Source of the DNA: Streptomyces cinerochromogenes
GTDB lineage: Bacteria; Actinomycetota; Actinomycetes; Streptomycetales; Streptomycetaceae
Length of the DNA: 64,000 nt
Direction: 5' to 3'
Assembly: GCF_014648635.1 (NCBI RefSeq)
Contig: NZ_BMRM01000020.1
Span: 124,001-188,000 of the forward strand
Shown here: one piece after another, positions 15,993-24,249 of the stretch
Layout of the letters: the number at the start of each line of letters is the position of its first letter
Position numbering within the stretch: the first letter of the stretch is position 1
Program-made: the position numbers and the translations under genes
Notes under the pieces: generated by a model
Database searches by the model: none
Told to the model about the DNA's origin: nothing
Seen by the model: only the letters and a program-made list of their open reading frames with translations

Positions 15993-16059
15993 CTCATGCG
16001 CAGCACACCGGCACTCATGCGGAGCCGCGCCGGCCACTCATGCGGAACCGCGCCGGCCT
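15993..16059. repeat. 21-23-bp tandem repeat, three units
   Basis: Units start CTCATGCG at 15993, 16014 and 16037; the last two (CTCATGCGGAGCCGCGCCGG type) differ at only two positions. They lie in the non-coding gap between the RES gene stop and the DUF1697 start. Confidence 0.75.
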
Positions 16060-16105
16060 CTCCCCGCGGAACGCGCCCGCCTCCCCGTCCGGAGCGGTTC
16101 CGGGA

Positions 16106-16774
16106 TCACGGCCACTGGGGCTCGGCGATCCTCGCCGACAGCGGTGCGAGGAGTTCGTCGGCCCGTTCCCGGCCCTCCTCGGAGCCGAGGTCGGGGATGC
16201 CGCGGTCGGGCAGTACCTCCAGCGGGGGACCGTCCGGGCCCACGCAGCGGTCGTGGTACAGCACCATGGCGTGCTCGGACCGGTTGCGCCGCGACTCCCA
16301 GACCAGCCCCATGGCGTCGGAGGCCTGCGCTCTGATCTCGCTCGACCAGCGCCGCGCCCGCGCGTAGTTGCTCTCGTCCTCCAGGAGCGCGGCGTCCTGG
16401 CACACGGCGGCCAGGTCCGCGCCGCTGACCAGGGAGACCAGGATCAGGTCGGAGCGGGTGCGCAGACAGCTCAGCGAGCGCTGCCAGACGGCGCGGTAGG
16501 GGATCGTACGCTCGCCCGGTGCCTCGAAGGGGCGGGAGCGGAGCACGCTCTCAGCGAGCGCCGTCAACGCCGACTCCGCCATGTACAGGCTGTGGTACTG
16601 GTCCAGCACCGTGCCGTCGAAGCGGCCCCCGTGGAAGTGGATGTCCGCGAGTCTGGGATTGAACTCGTCCGGCGCGTACCGGGTGAGGTGCACCCGCCAC
16701 AGCTCCGTACCCGCCGGGATCACCCGGCGGTTGGGACGCAGTTTCAGGTCGATCATCGGGAAGAAGCCGGCCAT
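16106..16774 (-). CDS. RES-domain toxin-like protein (NAD+ phosphorylase family)
   Basis: The 222-residue protein shows the RES layout: ELWRVHLTRY supplies the Arg, HFHGGRFDGT the GGR strand, and LYMAESALTALAESVL the Glu and Ser. RES toxins degrade NAD+ by phosphorolysis or hydrolysis and are held in check by an Xre/MbcA-type antitoxin. The ATG at 16774 overlaps the upstream gene's stop (TGATG) and has GGAGG 7 nt upstream. The upstream neighbour ends in an MbcA/Xre-like toxin-binding motif, so the pair looks like a toxin-antitoxin module with antitoxin first. Activity is inferred from family, not shown. Confidence 0.75.
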   Translation of the reverse strand: MAGFFPMIDLKLRPNRRVIPAGTELWRVHLTRYAPDEFNPRLADIHFHGGRFDGTVLDQYHSLYMAESALTALAESVLRSRPFEAPGERTIPYRAVWQRSLSCLRTRSDLILVSLVSGADLAAVCQDAALLEDESNYARARRWSSEIRAQASDAMGLVWESRRNRSEHAMVLYHDRCVGPDGPPLEVLPDRGIPDLGSEEGRERADELLAPLSARIAEPQWP

Positions 16775-17457
16775 CACTCCCCCTCCGCCAGTTCACGGGC
16801 CGCGCCGACCAGCCGGTGGTCCGGGAGCCGGCCGAGCAGCGCCGCGGGGGTGCCGCCCAGCCAGGTGTTGCCGCTGAACCACCAGGCCGCCGCGCCCCAG
16901 GGGTCGATGTCCGCGAGCAGCAGCCGGTTGACCTCCAGGACGACCCCGTGCGGGGTGCCGCCGCCCGGGCCGAACTGGAACTCCGGGTAACGGTCGCCGT
17001 CCTCCGGGCCGCGCAGGCGGATCAGTTCGGCAGGCGGCGTGCCGCCGCAGCGCTCCCGCGCCTCGGCGTCCGACAGGGCCGGTTCGCCGAGCAGCCGCTG
17101 CTGCTCGGGGTCCGGGTGGTACGACGGTCCCCGCGCCGGGGACGGAAGGCTGAACCAGGCCATCAGCTCCCGCGCACCGGCCACGGTCCCCGGCCCGGGC
17201 GGCGTCACCGCGATGCGCGGAGAGTCCAGTTCCCGGCGTACCGGGTGGCCCGACGGCAGCTCCAGCAGCACCAGCCTGACGGCCTGGAGTGCCCTGCGGA
17301 CCGCCCTGTCGTCCTCCGGCGCCGTCCCGGCGAGCGCCGTCAGCCGGGCCAGCAGCACCGCGTGCCGGTCGTCGCCCAGCGCCTGACGGATGGTGTCGCG
17401 GTGTTCGCCGATCAGGGCGAGCAACCGGTCCGCCGACCCCGCACCCTGCTCGTTCAC
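16774..17457 (-). CDS. Putative antitoxin of the RES pair, with MbcA/Xre-like C-terminus
   Basis: The 227-residue protein ends GNTWLGGTPAALLGRLPDH, closely resembling the C-terminal toxin-blocking motif (NxWLGG..P) of Xre/MbcA/ParS antitoxins. The N-terminal 75 residues are helical (LLALIGEHRDTIRQALGDD), and the middle contains an ELMAWFSLPSP segment; I see no obvious helix-turn-helix. It is longer than ordinary Xre-type antitoxins (about 130-150). It overlaps the RES gene through TGATG, implying translational coupling. A domain of unknown function fused to the toxin-binding tail is the best description. Confidence 0.6.
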   Translation of the reverse strand: MNEQGAGSADRLLALIGEHRDTIRQALGDDRHAVLLARLTALAGTAPEDDRAVRRALQAVRLVLLELPSGHPVRRELDSPRIAVTPPGPGTVAGARELMAWFSLPSPARGPSYHPDPEQQRLLGEPALSDAEARERCGGTPPAELIRLRGPEDGDRYPEFQFGPGGGTPHGVVLEVNRLLLADIDPWGAAAWWFSGNTWLGGTPAALLGRLPDHRLVGAARELAEGE

Positions 17458-17595
17458 CCCGTCCTCCCCTCTGCGTTCGCCGTCGTCACCGTCGTCACCG
17501 CCGCCGCGCCACTCGCGGTCCCCACCGAGACGGGCATCACCGTCACTATGCCGGGCCCTGGCGCGCGGGACGGCAGGTTCCCGCGTCCGGCCTCC

Positions 17596-18138
17596 TCATC
17601 GCCCGGAATCCGCCCCGAACCCGCCCAGTTCGGAGCGCATCTCGCGCCGCATCCGCCGGAGCCTGCCCCACAGTTCGTCGATGCTCTCCCGCACGGCGGC
17701 CGGTGAGTCCCCGGCGCGCGGGACACCGTCGTCCAGGCGCCGGACCATGCCGTAGACCATCCCTAGGTCGTGGCTGAGGCCGCCCGCGAGGTCGAGTACG
17801 CGGTCGGGCATCCGCAGCTGGGCCTCGGCGTACACGTCCCGGTACTGGTCGCGCGCCTCCGTGAGCCGCTGCCGTACGGTCCGCACCTCCTCGTCCCGGC
17901 CCAGCGCGTGCACCTGGTCGGTGAGCGCGGCCAGGTACTGGCGGGCGGAGGTGTTCAGGGCGACGTAGCACGCGCGCAGCTCCTGGGCGTGCCGGCGACG
18001 CTCCCGCGCCCCCTCGGCGCGCTCCTGCTCACGCCGGCGGCTGCGGTCGGCCGCGCGCTGGGTCAGCAGCGCGGACAGCAGCGTCCCGACGACCCCGACG
18101 ACCGCGACCAAGGGCGCGGTCGCGTCCCCGACGTCCAC
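17596..18138 (-). CDS. Membrane-anchored coiled-coil protein, function unknown
   Basis: The 180-residue protein has one N-terminal membrane segment (LVAVVGVVGTLLSALLTQ, residues 9-26). A highly charged Arg/Glu helix follows (residues 28-52) and then further helices up to about residue 170. Similar proteins are common and uncharacterised in Streptomyces. The gap to the antitoxin gene (17458-17595) holds no gene; it is rich in GTC/ACC triplets only. Confidence 0.65.
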   Translation of the reverse strand: MDVGDATAPLVAVVGVVGTLLSALLTQRAADRSRRREQERAEGARERRRHAQELRACYVALNTSARQYLAALTDQVHALGRDEEVRTVRQRLTEARDQYRDVYAEAQLRMPDRVLDLAGGLSHDLGMVYGMVRRLDDGVPRAGDSPAAVRESIDELWGRLRRMRREMRSELGGFGADSGR

Positions 18139-18369
18139 ACCGCCTCCGATCCCGGTGGTTCCTCACGCCGTCGTCTCCCGCTCTCGGCTCCCGCTCTCCA
18201 CTGCGCTCTCAGCACCCGCCCCCGGCTCCCGCCATCAGGGAACCAGCGCCCCCGACCCGCGTGAACAGCCGACCCGAACCTCGCCCGGTGTTCGCCCGGC
18301 CGACGACCAGACCGCACCCGTACCGGACGGCCGCCGCAAAACCGCTGGAGGGCCGGCCCTCCCTGTGCC

Positions 18370-18375
18370 TAAGGT
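18370..18375 (+). promoter_or_regulatory. -10 box for leaderless DUF6204 gene
   Basis: TAAGGT ends 6 nt before the ATG at 18382 and no ribosome site lies between, so transcription probably starts at the ATG. Confidence 0.45.
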
Positions 18376-18381
18376 CGCCGA

Positions 18382-18741
18382 ATGAGTACGCGAACCTTCC
18401 GCATCACCGTCCGCGGCGTCTTCGACGCCCTCACCGACACCCAGCGCGCCGCCCTGCTGGCCGACGCCGCCGAACACGACGTCCTGCGGGCCGCCTTCAC
18501 TCCGGAGGGCACCCTCACCTACGACATCGCCGCCCGGCCCGCCTTCGCCTTCCGCTTCTCCGCGACGGGTGAGAAGGAGGAGGACATCCTGGAGGCGACG
18601 GAGCGTGCCGAGGAGACGGCGAAGGCCTGGCTCACCGAGCGCGGCTACGGCTTCAAGCACCTGCGGGCCACGGCCGAGGACCTCTCCCAGGCCCCTCTGG
18701 GCAAGCGACAGCGCCGCGCCGCCCGCACGACGGGCCGATGA
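18382..18741 (+). CDS. DUF6204 family protein
   Basis: A 119-residue protein beginning MSTRTFRITVRGVFDALTD, with FRFSATGEKEEDILEATERAE and a C-terminal basic tail (LGKRQRRAARTTGR). This agrees with the small actinobacterial DUF6204 family, cytoplasmic and of unknown role. The pattern suggests an alpha/beta fold of alternating strands and helices. It is followed on the same strand, 118 bp later, by a MarR regulator with its own likely operator. Confidence 0.72.
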   Translation: MSTRTFRITVRGVFDALTDTQRAALLADAAEHDVLRAAFTPEGTLTYDIAARPAFAFRFSATGEKEEDILEATERAEETAKAWLTERGYGFKHLRATAEDLSQAPLGKRQRRAARTTGR

Positions 18742-18754
18742 AGCACCCCATAAG

Positions 18755-18768
18755 CTTGAGTGGTCAAG
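18755..18768. promoter_or_regulatory. CTTGA-N4-TCAAG dyad, possible MarR operator
   Basis: CTTGAGTGGTCAAG is a 5-bp dyad with a 4-nt centre, about 90 bp before the MarR start. MarR proteins often bind TTGA/TCAA dyads and repress their own genes. Downstream (18784-18830) a roughly 23-bp segment containing CAGGAGAG is imperfectly duplicated, giving two ribosome-like sites before the true start. Confidence 0.45.
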
Positions 18769-18859
18769 GAGTAGTGAAGGACCCTGCAAGTGACAGGAGA
18801 GAGATCCTGCGAGCGACAGGAGAGGCGAGACGTGGCAACAGGTGCCGAGGAGACGGGCC

Positions 18860-19303
18860 ATGAGTGAGGCTCTGGACACGGCGCTACGGCTCGTCCGGGC
18901 CCAGACAGCGCTCGTACGACGCTTCGACGCCCGGCTGAGCGGGCTGCACGGCGTCAGCCTCGCCGACTTCACCCTGCTGCTCCGGCTGGGGCAGGCGCCC
19001 GGCGGCCGGATGCGCCGGGTCGACCTCGCCGAAGCACTGGGGCTGACCGCCTCCGGGGTCACGCGCGGCCTGGCTCCGCTGGAGCGGATCGGGCTGGTGA
19101 CCCGGGAGCCGGACGCCCGGGACGCGCGCGTGGCGTACGCGGCGCTGACCGCGACGGGCCGGCAGCGGCTGACGGAGATGCTGGCGACGGCGGAGGAGAC
19201 CGCCGCGGAGATCTTCGCCGGCCCGGCGTGGCCCGCGGCGGACATCGCCGGTCTCGCGGATCTGCTGACGCGCCTCGGCGGTACGGGTCTGTCCGGACGC
19301 TGA
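18860..19303 (+). CDS. MarR-family transcriptional regulator
   Basis: The 147-residue protein has the winged-helix layout. The dimerisation helix comes first (ALDTALRLVRAQTALVRRF), then LADFTLLLRLG. The recognition helix region follows (MRRVDLAEALGLTASGVTRGLAPLERIGLV), then the wing with the REPDARDARVAYAALTATG signature. The ATG at 18860 is chosen because GAGGAG lies 7 nt upstream. It is likely autoregulated through the dyad at 18755. Its other target is not evident; neither neighbour is a typical efflux pump or redox enzyme. Confidence 0.88.
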   Translation: MSEALDTALRLVRAQTALVRRFDARLSGLHGVSLADFTLLLRLGQAPGGRMRRVDLAEALGLTASGVTRGLAPLERIGLVTREPDARDARVAYAALTATGRQRLTEMLATAEETAAEIFAGPAWPAADIAGLADLLTRLGGTGLSGR

Positions 19304-19502
19304 GTCCGCCCCTGCCGCGTACGCACACCCGGCCTCAACTCCTCGTGGCAGAGGTCACGTTGAGGTGTGGCCGGAATGTGCGCGACCTGTGCACGGAGGG
19401 TGGCATGCTCATGCTCGTCACCGAGTTACCGGCCGGTTCTACCCGCGAGTAGAGGTCTTGCCGGTGCCTCTCTGCCACCCCCCACTCCACACAGGACCCA
19501 CC

Positions 19503-21026
19503 TTGCACAGACGCATGAGGCACAGGCGCGCCCTGCTGCCCGCCTTCGCCGTGACCTCTCTGTTCCTCGCCGCGGCCTGCTCCTCGTCCGCGCCGTCGGC
19601 CGCGGACGGGCCGGCCTCCGGAACGGGGCAGCAGGTCCGGGCCGCCGAGCAGCCCGCCGCCGGCACGGACCACTCGCTCACCGTCGCCGCCGCTCCCACC
19701 GCCGCCGCGACCGCCACCGCCACGGCGGGCCCCGGCCGCTCCGGGCATCGGGCCCACAAGACCTCGCTCACCGTCAGCTCGTACGACGGCCGCACCCGGC
19801 GTGCCGTCATCGCCGACAAGCCCAGCGGGAAGGACGGTTCACCCGTCTCACCCGCTCCGTCCACCGGCTCGCCCGGCCCGTCCGCCCGCTCATCCGGCCC
19901 GTCCACCGGCTCGCCCGCTCCTTCCGCCAGTGCCGCCGCCCCTTCCGCCGGCTCCTCCGCCGCACCGCGCCGGGCCGCCGTCGGCGACGTGATCGCCAGC
20001 GCGCCCGCGCCGGGGGCACCGCACGGACTGCTCGCCAAGGTCACCAAGGTGATCGGCGAGACGCACGGCGGCACGGAGGTGCAGACCGAACCGGCCACCC
20101 TCAACTCGCTGCTGGGCGACGCCACGGCCAAGGGCGACGTGCCCGTCGACCCGTCGTCCTTCACCGTCGACAAGCTGCTGCCCGATGTCCGGGTCTCCTG
20201 GGCGAAGACCGGTGACGTGCACGCCGGGCCCAAGGGCGCGACGGTGCCGCTCGGCAGCCTCCGGCTCGACGTCGGCACCGAGGTGCCCACCGCCAAGGAC
20301 GCCCCCGCGTCCGCCACCGCCTCCGTGCACGGCTTCGTCCAGGTCGCCCCGCAGGTCGACTTCGCCTACGGCGGCGCCGGGACCGACGCACCGCCCGGAT
20401 CGGCGTACCTCGGTGTGTCCGGTGACTGGAGCTCCGGCTGGGCCGTCAAGGGGCGGGCCGCGGCGGCCACCGGCACCCCGCTGCGCGTCCCCTTCGCCAA
20501 GCTGCACGCCGACCCCGTCCTGCAGGTCGGCCCGGTCCCCGTCGTCGTCAACCTCGACCTGACCTGCTACGTCCAGATCAGTGCCGACGGCCGGGTGACC
20601 GTCGATGTCGAGCAGAGCCTGAAGGGCGACTTCAAGGCGGGCGGCACCTTCGGCGCGGCCCGGGGCTGGACGCCGGTCAGCTCCTCGCACATGAACAGCA
20701 CCCCCGTACACGCCTCCGTCACCGCCGCCGGGGACGTGAAGACGGCGCTCGGCGCCGAGGCCACGGTCGGCCTCTACGGCACCGTCGGCGTCACCGCCGA
20801 CCTCGCCCCGTATCTGCGCGGCGAGGCATCCGGCACGCTCACCGCGGCCTCCGACCGCAGCGAGCCGAAGGCGACGGGCACCTGGGCCGTCTACGGCGGC
20901 GTGGACCTGTCCGGCACCCTGCGCCTCCAGCTGTCGGTCTTCGGTACCCCGGTCGTCCAGCGGAGCATCCCGCTGGGCGCCCTGCACCGCGAGTGGAAGC
21001 TGACGGGCGGTTCACTCTCCTCCTAG
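19503..21026 (+). CDS. Secreted, probably lipid-anchored protein, function unknown
   Basis: The 507-residue product has a basic start (MRHRR), a hydrophobic stretch and FLAAACSSS, an imperfect lipobox, suggesting a lipoprotein or a secreted protein. Residues about 30-170 are low-complexity Ala/Ser/Pro, including SxxPAPSA-type repeats. The rest is beta-rich (DVRVSWAKTGDV, VDFAYGGAG, VVVNLDLTCYVQISADGRVTVDVEQ), with no recognised family. TTG at 19503 has AGGA 7 nt upstream; ATG at 19515 is the alternative. Its stop codon lies in the first copy of a 34-bp duplicated segment shared with the convergent MazG-type gene. Confidence 0.75.
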   Translation: MHRRMRHRRALLPAFAVTSLFLAAACSSSAPSAADGPASGTGQQVRAAEQPAAGTDHSLTVAAAPTAAATATATAGPGRSGHRAHKTSLTVSSYDGRTRRAVIADKPSGKDGSPVSPAPSTGSPGPSARSSGPSTGSPAPSASAAAPSAGSSAAPRRAAVGDVIASAPAPGAPHGLLAKVTKVIGETHGGTEVQTEPATLNSLLGDATAKGDVPVDPSSFTVDKLLPDVRVSWAKTGDVHAGPKGATVPLGSLRLDVGTEVPTAKDAPASATASVHGFVQVAPQVDFAYGGAGTDAPPGSAYLGVSGDWSSGWAVKGRAAAATGTPLRVPFAKLHADPVLQVGPVPVVVNLDLTCYVQISADGRVTVDVEQSLKGDFKAGGTFGAARGWTPVSSSHMNSTPVHASVTAAGDVKTALGAEATVGLYGTVGVTADLAPYLRGEASGTLTAASDRSEPKATGTWAVYGGVDLSGTLRLQLSVFGTPVVQRSIPLGALHREWKLTGGSLSS

Positions 21027-21090
21027 GCCCCGCCGAGTAGCCAGCCCTGCCGGCCCTCCTAGGCCCCGCCGGGTATCCAGCCCTGCCGGC
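21021..21090. repeat. 34-bp direct duplication spanning the stops of two convergent genes
   Basis: The segment 21021-21054 (beginning TCCTAGGCCCCGCCG) recurs at 21057-21090 with two mismatches. The second copy is the end of the minus-strand hydrolase gene (its stop is 21059-21061). The first copy supplies the stop codon of the plus-strand secreted-protein gene (21024-21026). It looks like a tandem duplication of the hydrolase 3' end. Confidence 0.9.
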
Positions 21091-21463
21091 GCAGTACGGC
21101 CGAGACGTCCGGCGCCCGGTAGTGCTCCCCCTTGAGCACCTTGCCGTCGGCCCGGCGGGCGACCTCCCCGTCCGGGCCGATCTTGCTCATGTTGGCGCGG
21201 TGGATCTCGGCGATCACCTCGTCGAGGTCGATGCCGTGCACCAGGGCCGTGCCGTAGGCGACGTACACGACGTCGGCCAGCTCGTGCGCGAGCCGGTCCA
21301 GCGGGCCCTCCACCGCGACCTCGGCGACCTCCGCGGCCTCCTCCGCGAGCAGTTCGCCCCGGTGGGCGGCCAGCTTCGGGTCCACCTCCGTCGGCGTGGT
21401 GCGGGCGTCGAGACCGAAGGCATGGTGGAACTCACGGACGAGGCGGGCGGGCGAAGTGGTCAT
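21059..21463 (-). CDS. MazG-type nucleotide pyrophosphohydrolase
   Basis: The 134-residue protein has the all-alpha NTP-PPase signature: EEAAEVAEVA (EExxE, residues 41-50) and HELADVVYVAYG (ExxD, about 60-71). This metal-binding set is shared by MazG and phosphoribosyl-ATP pyrophosphohydrolases. It probably hydrolyses a nucleoside triphosphate to monophosphate and pyrophosphate, for housecleaning. The C-terminal KVLKGEHYRAPDVSAVL is typical of the single-domain actinobacterial form. Its 3' end is duplicated into the neighbouring gene. Confidence 0.82.
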   Translation of the reverse strand: MTTSPARLVREFHHAFGLDARTTPTEVDPKLAAHRGELLAEEAAEVAEVAVEGPLDRLAHELADVVYVAYGTALVHGIDLDEVIAEIHRANMSKIGPDGEVARRADGKVLKGEHYRAPDVSAVLRRQGWIPGGA

Positions 21464-21624
21464 GCGGCGACTCTAACGGCCGCCACTGACAACGCCCGCC
21501 GCCCGCGGACGGGGCCCGGCAGCCGCCTGCCCGGCCCCCGGACGGGCCCCCTCCGCAGCCGCTTCCCCACCACGAGTGACCCCGGCCCTGGTCAGCGCCG
21601 CACGTCGCCTGGCAGGATCGCCGC

Positions 21625-22623
21625 ATGTCCAAGGTGTTCCCCCGGCTCGGCAGGCGCCGAGCGCTGCAGGGCGCGGTCGTCGGCGCCGTGGCCCTCGGGC
21701 TGCTGCTGTGGTGGCTGCTGCCCCTGGGCGAGAAGCCGCCGAGCGGGACGATCGTGTTCAGCACCGGCACGCCCCGCGGGGTCTACCAGGAGTACGGCGA
21801 GCGGCTGCGCACCGAGTTGGGCAAGGACATGCCGGGTCTGAAGGTGAAGCTGCTCAACAGCGCCGGTTCCCAGGAGAACGTCCAGCGGGTGGCGACCGGG
21901 CAGGCCGACTTCACCATCGCGGCGGCCGACGCGGTGGCGACCTACGAGCAGCGGCACGGCAGCGGCTCCGGCCGGCTGCGCGGCGTGGCCCGCCTCTACG
22001 ACGACTACGTGCACCTCGTGGTGCCCCGCGACTCGGACATCAGGACCGTCGCCGACCTGCGGCACAAGCGGGTGGCGACCGGGCTGCCCGACTCCGGCGT
22101 GCGGTTGATAGCCGAGCGGGTGCTGCGGTCCGTCGGCATCGATCCGCGCAAGGACATCACGCCGGTGGCCGACGGCATCGACACCGGGCCCGCGCAGCTG
22201 CGCGAGGGGAGGATCGACGCCTTCTTCTGGTCCGGCGGACTGCCCACGAAGGGGTTGGTCGCGCTGGCGCAGAAGCGTGCCTTCCGCTTCGTGCCGATCG
22301 ACGACACCCTCGTCGCCCGGCTGCACAGTCAGGGCGAGGGGGCGCGCTACTACCGGGTCACCAACATCCCCGAGTCGGCCTACCCGAACGTTCAGCAGGG
22401 TGTGCAGGTCCCGACGATCGCCGTGTCCAACGTGCTGATGACCCGTACGGACGTCGATCCCCGGCTGACCGAATGGGTGACCCGTACGGTGATCAAGAGC
22501 CGCGACGGCATCGGCGCCCACGTCCACTCCGCCCAACTGGTCGATCTCCGCACCGCCATCTACACCGACCCGCTGCCCCTCCAGGAGGGCGCCCGCCGCT
22601 ACTACCGGTCGGTGAAGCCGTAG
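21625..22623 (+). CDS. TAXI-family (TRAP-type) solute-binding protein
   Basis: The 332-residue protein has an N-terminal membrane anchor or signal (ALQGAVVGAVALGLLLWWLLP). It is followed by FSTGTPRGVYQEYGERL, the TAXI signature strand, then SAGSQENVQRVATGQADFTIA and DAFFWSGGLPTKG. TAXI proteins bind small organic acids for TRAP transporters, but no TRAP permease gene is near. Instead it converges on a histidine kinase/response regulator pair, so it may be a ligand sensor. No ribosome site is seen; CAGGAT lies 6 nt before the ATG, so it may be leaderless. Confidence 0.85.
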   Translation: MSKVFPRLGRRRALQGAVVGAVALGLLLWWLLPLGEKPPSGTIVFSTGTPRGVYQEYGERLRTELGKDMPGLKVKLLNSAGSQENVQRVATGQADFTIAAADAVATYEQRHGSGSGRLRGVARLYDDYVHLVVPRDSDIRTVADLRHKRVATGLPDSGVRLIAERVLRSVGIDPRKDITPVADGIDTGPAQLREGRIDAFFWSGGLPTKGLVALAQKRAFRFVPIDDTLVARLHSQGEGARYYRVTNIPESAYPNVQQGVQVPTIAVSNVLMTRTDVDPRLTEWVTRTVIKSRDGIGAHVHSAQLVDLRTAIYTDPLPLQEGARRYYRSVKP

Positions 22624-22664
22624 GGGACCGTCCCTGGGCGCAAGCCGACAGCGAAGACAGAGGG

Positions 22665-22700
22665 CCACAGCCACAGCCACAGCCACAGCCACAGCCACAG
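22665..22700. repeat. Hexanucleotide tandem repeat, six CCACAG units
   Basis: Six perfect CCACAG copies followed by a partial CCACGC, in the 180-bp gap between the convergent TAXI and histidine kinase genes, 42 bp after the TAXI stop. Non-coding. The sequence differs from the GCCTGT repeat at 5331. Confidence 0.95.
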
Positions 22701-22803
22701 CCACGCAACCACGGCGGCTTCGCCCGCGGTCTCCCCGCCCGAGCCGGCACGCCCCTACGGCACGAGGCCCCTCGCCTCCGTCGCCGCCCGTCTCCGCACG
22801 CCC

Positions 22804-24240
22804 CTACCGCGCGCCGCCGGCGCCCGCGGTCTCCCCGCCCGTCTCCCCGTGCCGCGGCACCCTGACCGTCACCCGGAGTCCTCGTGGCTCGTGGTGGGCG
22901 TAGTCGATCGAGCCGCCGCCCGCCGCGAGCAGGGCGCGGCTGATGGACAGGCCGAGGCCCGAGCCCTTCACGTTCTGGTGCCGGCCGCTGCGCCAGAAAC
23001 GGTCGCCCACGCGCGCGAGTTCCTCGTCGGTGAGTCCGGGGCCGGTGTCCGTGACCACGACCGTGGTGGAGTCGCCGTCCAGGCGGACGGCGACCTCGAC
23101 GGTGCCGCCCGCGGGGGTGAACTTCACGGCGTTGTCGATGACCGCGTCCAGGGCGCTGGACAGGGCGATCGGGTCGGCCCAGGCGGTGGTCGGCGGACAG
23201 TCGCCGGTCAGCCGGGCCCCCTTGGCCTGGGCGGCCGGTGCCCACGCGGCCACCCGTTCCTCGGCCAGCGCGCCGATGTCGGTCAGCTGGAGGTCGGCCT
23301 CGGCGTGCTCGGCCAGCGCCAGGTCGAGCAGGTCGTCCAGGACCTGCGCGAGGCGCTTGCCCTCGGTGCGGACCGAGGCTATCTCCTCGTTGCCCTCCGG
23401 GAGTTCGAGGGCGAGCAGTTCGATGCGCAGCAGCAGCGCCGCGAGCGGGTTGCGCAACTGGTGCGAGGCGTCGGCGACGAAGGCGCGCTGCTGCTCCAGC
23501 ACGGCCTCGACGTTGTCCGCCATCTCGTTGAACGAACGGGCCAGCCGTCTGAGTTCCGGCGGCCCGCCGCCGACCGCGACCCGGGACTTCAGACGTCCGG
23601 TGGCGATGTCATGGGTGGTGGCGTCCAGGATCCGTACCGGTCTGAGCACCCACCCGGTCAGCCTCAGCGCCGCGCCGACGGCGAGCAGCATGGCCGCGAT
23701 CTCGCCGGCCCCGATGAACAGCCAGCCGCGCAGGATCCGCGACCGCAGCTGCCCGGTGGGCGAGTCGGTGACCACCACCGCGACGACGTCCCCGTCCCGG
23801 ATCACCGGCGAGGCGACGACGAGCCGGCTGCGCTGCCAGGGCCACACCTGCCGCGGGTCGTGGCTGCGCCGGCTGAGCAGCGCCTCGTCGAACGCCCGGC
23901 GGACCTCACCCGTCTGCGGTACGAGCCAGTGGTCGGGCGCGTTGGCCATCGCGGAGCCGTTGCGGTAGAAGACGCCCGCGCGGATGCCGTAGACGCCGTA
24001 GTAGCTCTCCAGTTCGCTGCGCAGGCTCTCCCGGCGCTCGTCCGTGCTGGTGCGGCGGGAGCCGCCGGGTGCGTCGGTGACGAACTGGGCGAGCGCCGCG
24101 AAGCGTGCCGTGTCGTCGATGCGGTCGACGACGACGCGCTGCTGCTGGGCGGCGGCCACGCTGCCGGCGAGCGGAATGCCCAGCGCGAGCAGGACGGCTG
24201 CCAGCAGGACGATGAGCAGCGGGAGGAGGCGTGTGCGCAC
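22804..24240 (-). CDS. Sensor histidine kinase
   Basis: The 478-residue protein has two membrane segments (residues 5-30 and about 170-195) bracketing an extracytoplasmic sensor region. A HAMP linker (LRPVRILDATTHDIATG) follows, then the H-box DASHQLRNPLAAL (His near residue 257). The ATPase motifs are N-box DNAVKF, DTGPGL, and GSGLGLSISRAL. It lies 9 bp after the response-regulator gene on the same strand, so they form a two-component operon. The neighbouring TAXI protein, transcribed toward it, could be the periplasm-side ligand partner. A Gly/Glu-rich tail ends the protein. Confidence 0.92.
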   Translation of the reverse strand: MRTRLLPLLIVLLAAVLLALGIPLAGSVAAAQQQRVVVDRIDDTARFAALAQFVTDAPGGSRRTSTDERRESLRSELESYYGVYGIRAGVFYRNGSAMANAPDHWLVPQTGEVRRAFDEALLSRRSHDPRQVWPWQRSRLVVASPVIRDGDVVAVVVTDSPTGQLRSRILRGWLFIGAGEIAAMLLAVGAALRLTGWVLRPVRILDATTHDIATGRLKSRVAVGGGPPELRRLARSFNEMADNVEAVLEQQRAFVADASHQLRNPLAALLLRIELLALELPEGNEEIASVRTEGKRLAQVLDDLLDLALAEHAEADLQLTDIGALAEERVAAWAPAAQAKGARLTGDCPPTTAWADPIALSSALDAVIDNAVKFTPAGGTVEVAVRLDGDSTTVVVTDTGPGLTDEELARVGDRFWRSGRHQNVKGSGLGLSISRALLAAGGGSIDYAHHEPRGLRVTVRVPRHGETGGETAGAGGAR

Positions 24241-24249
24241 CCGTCCCCG

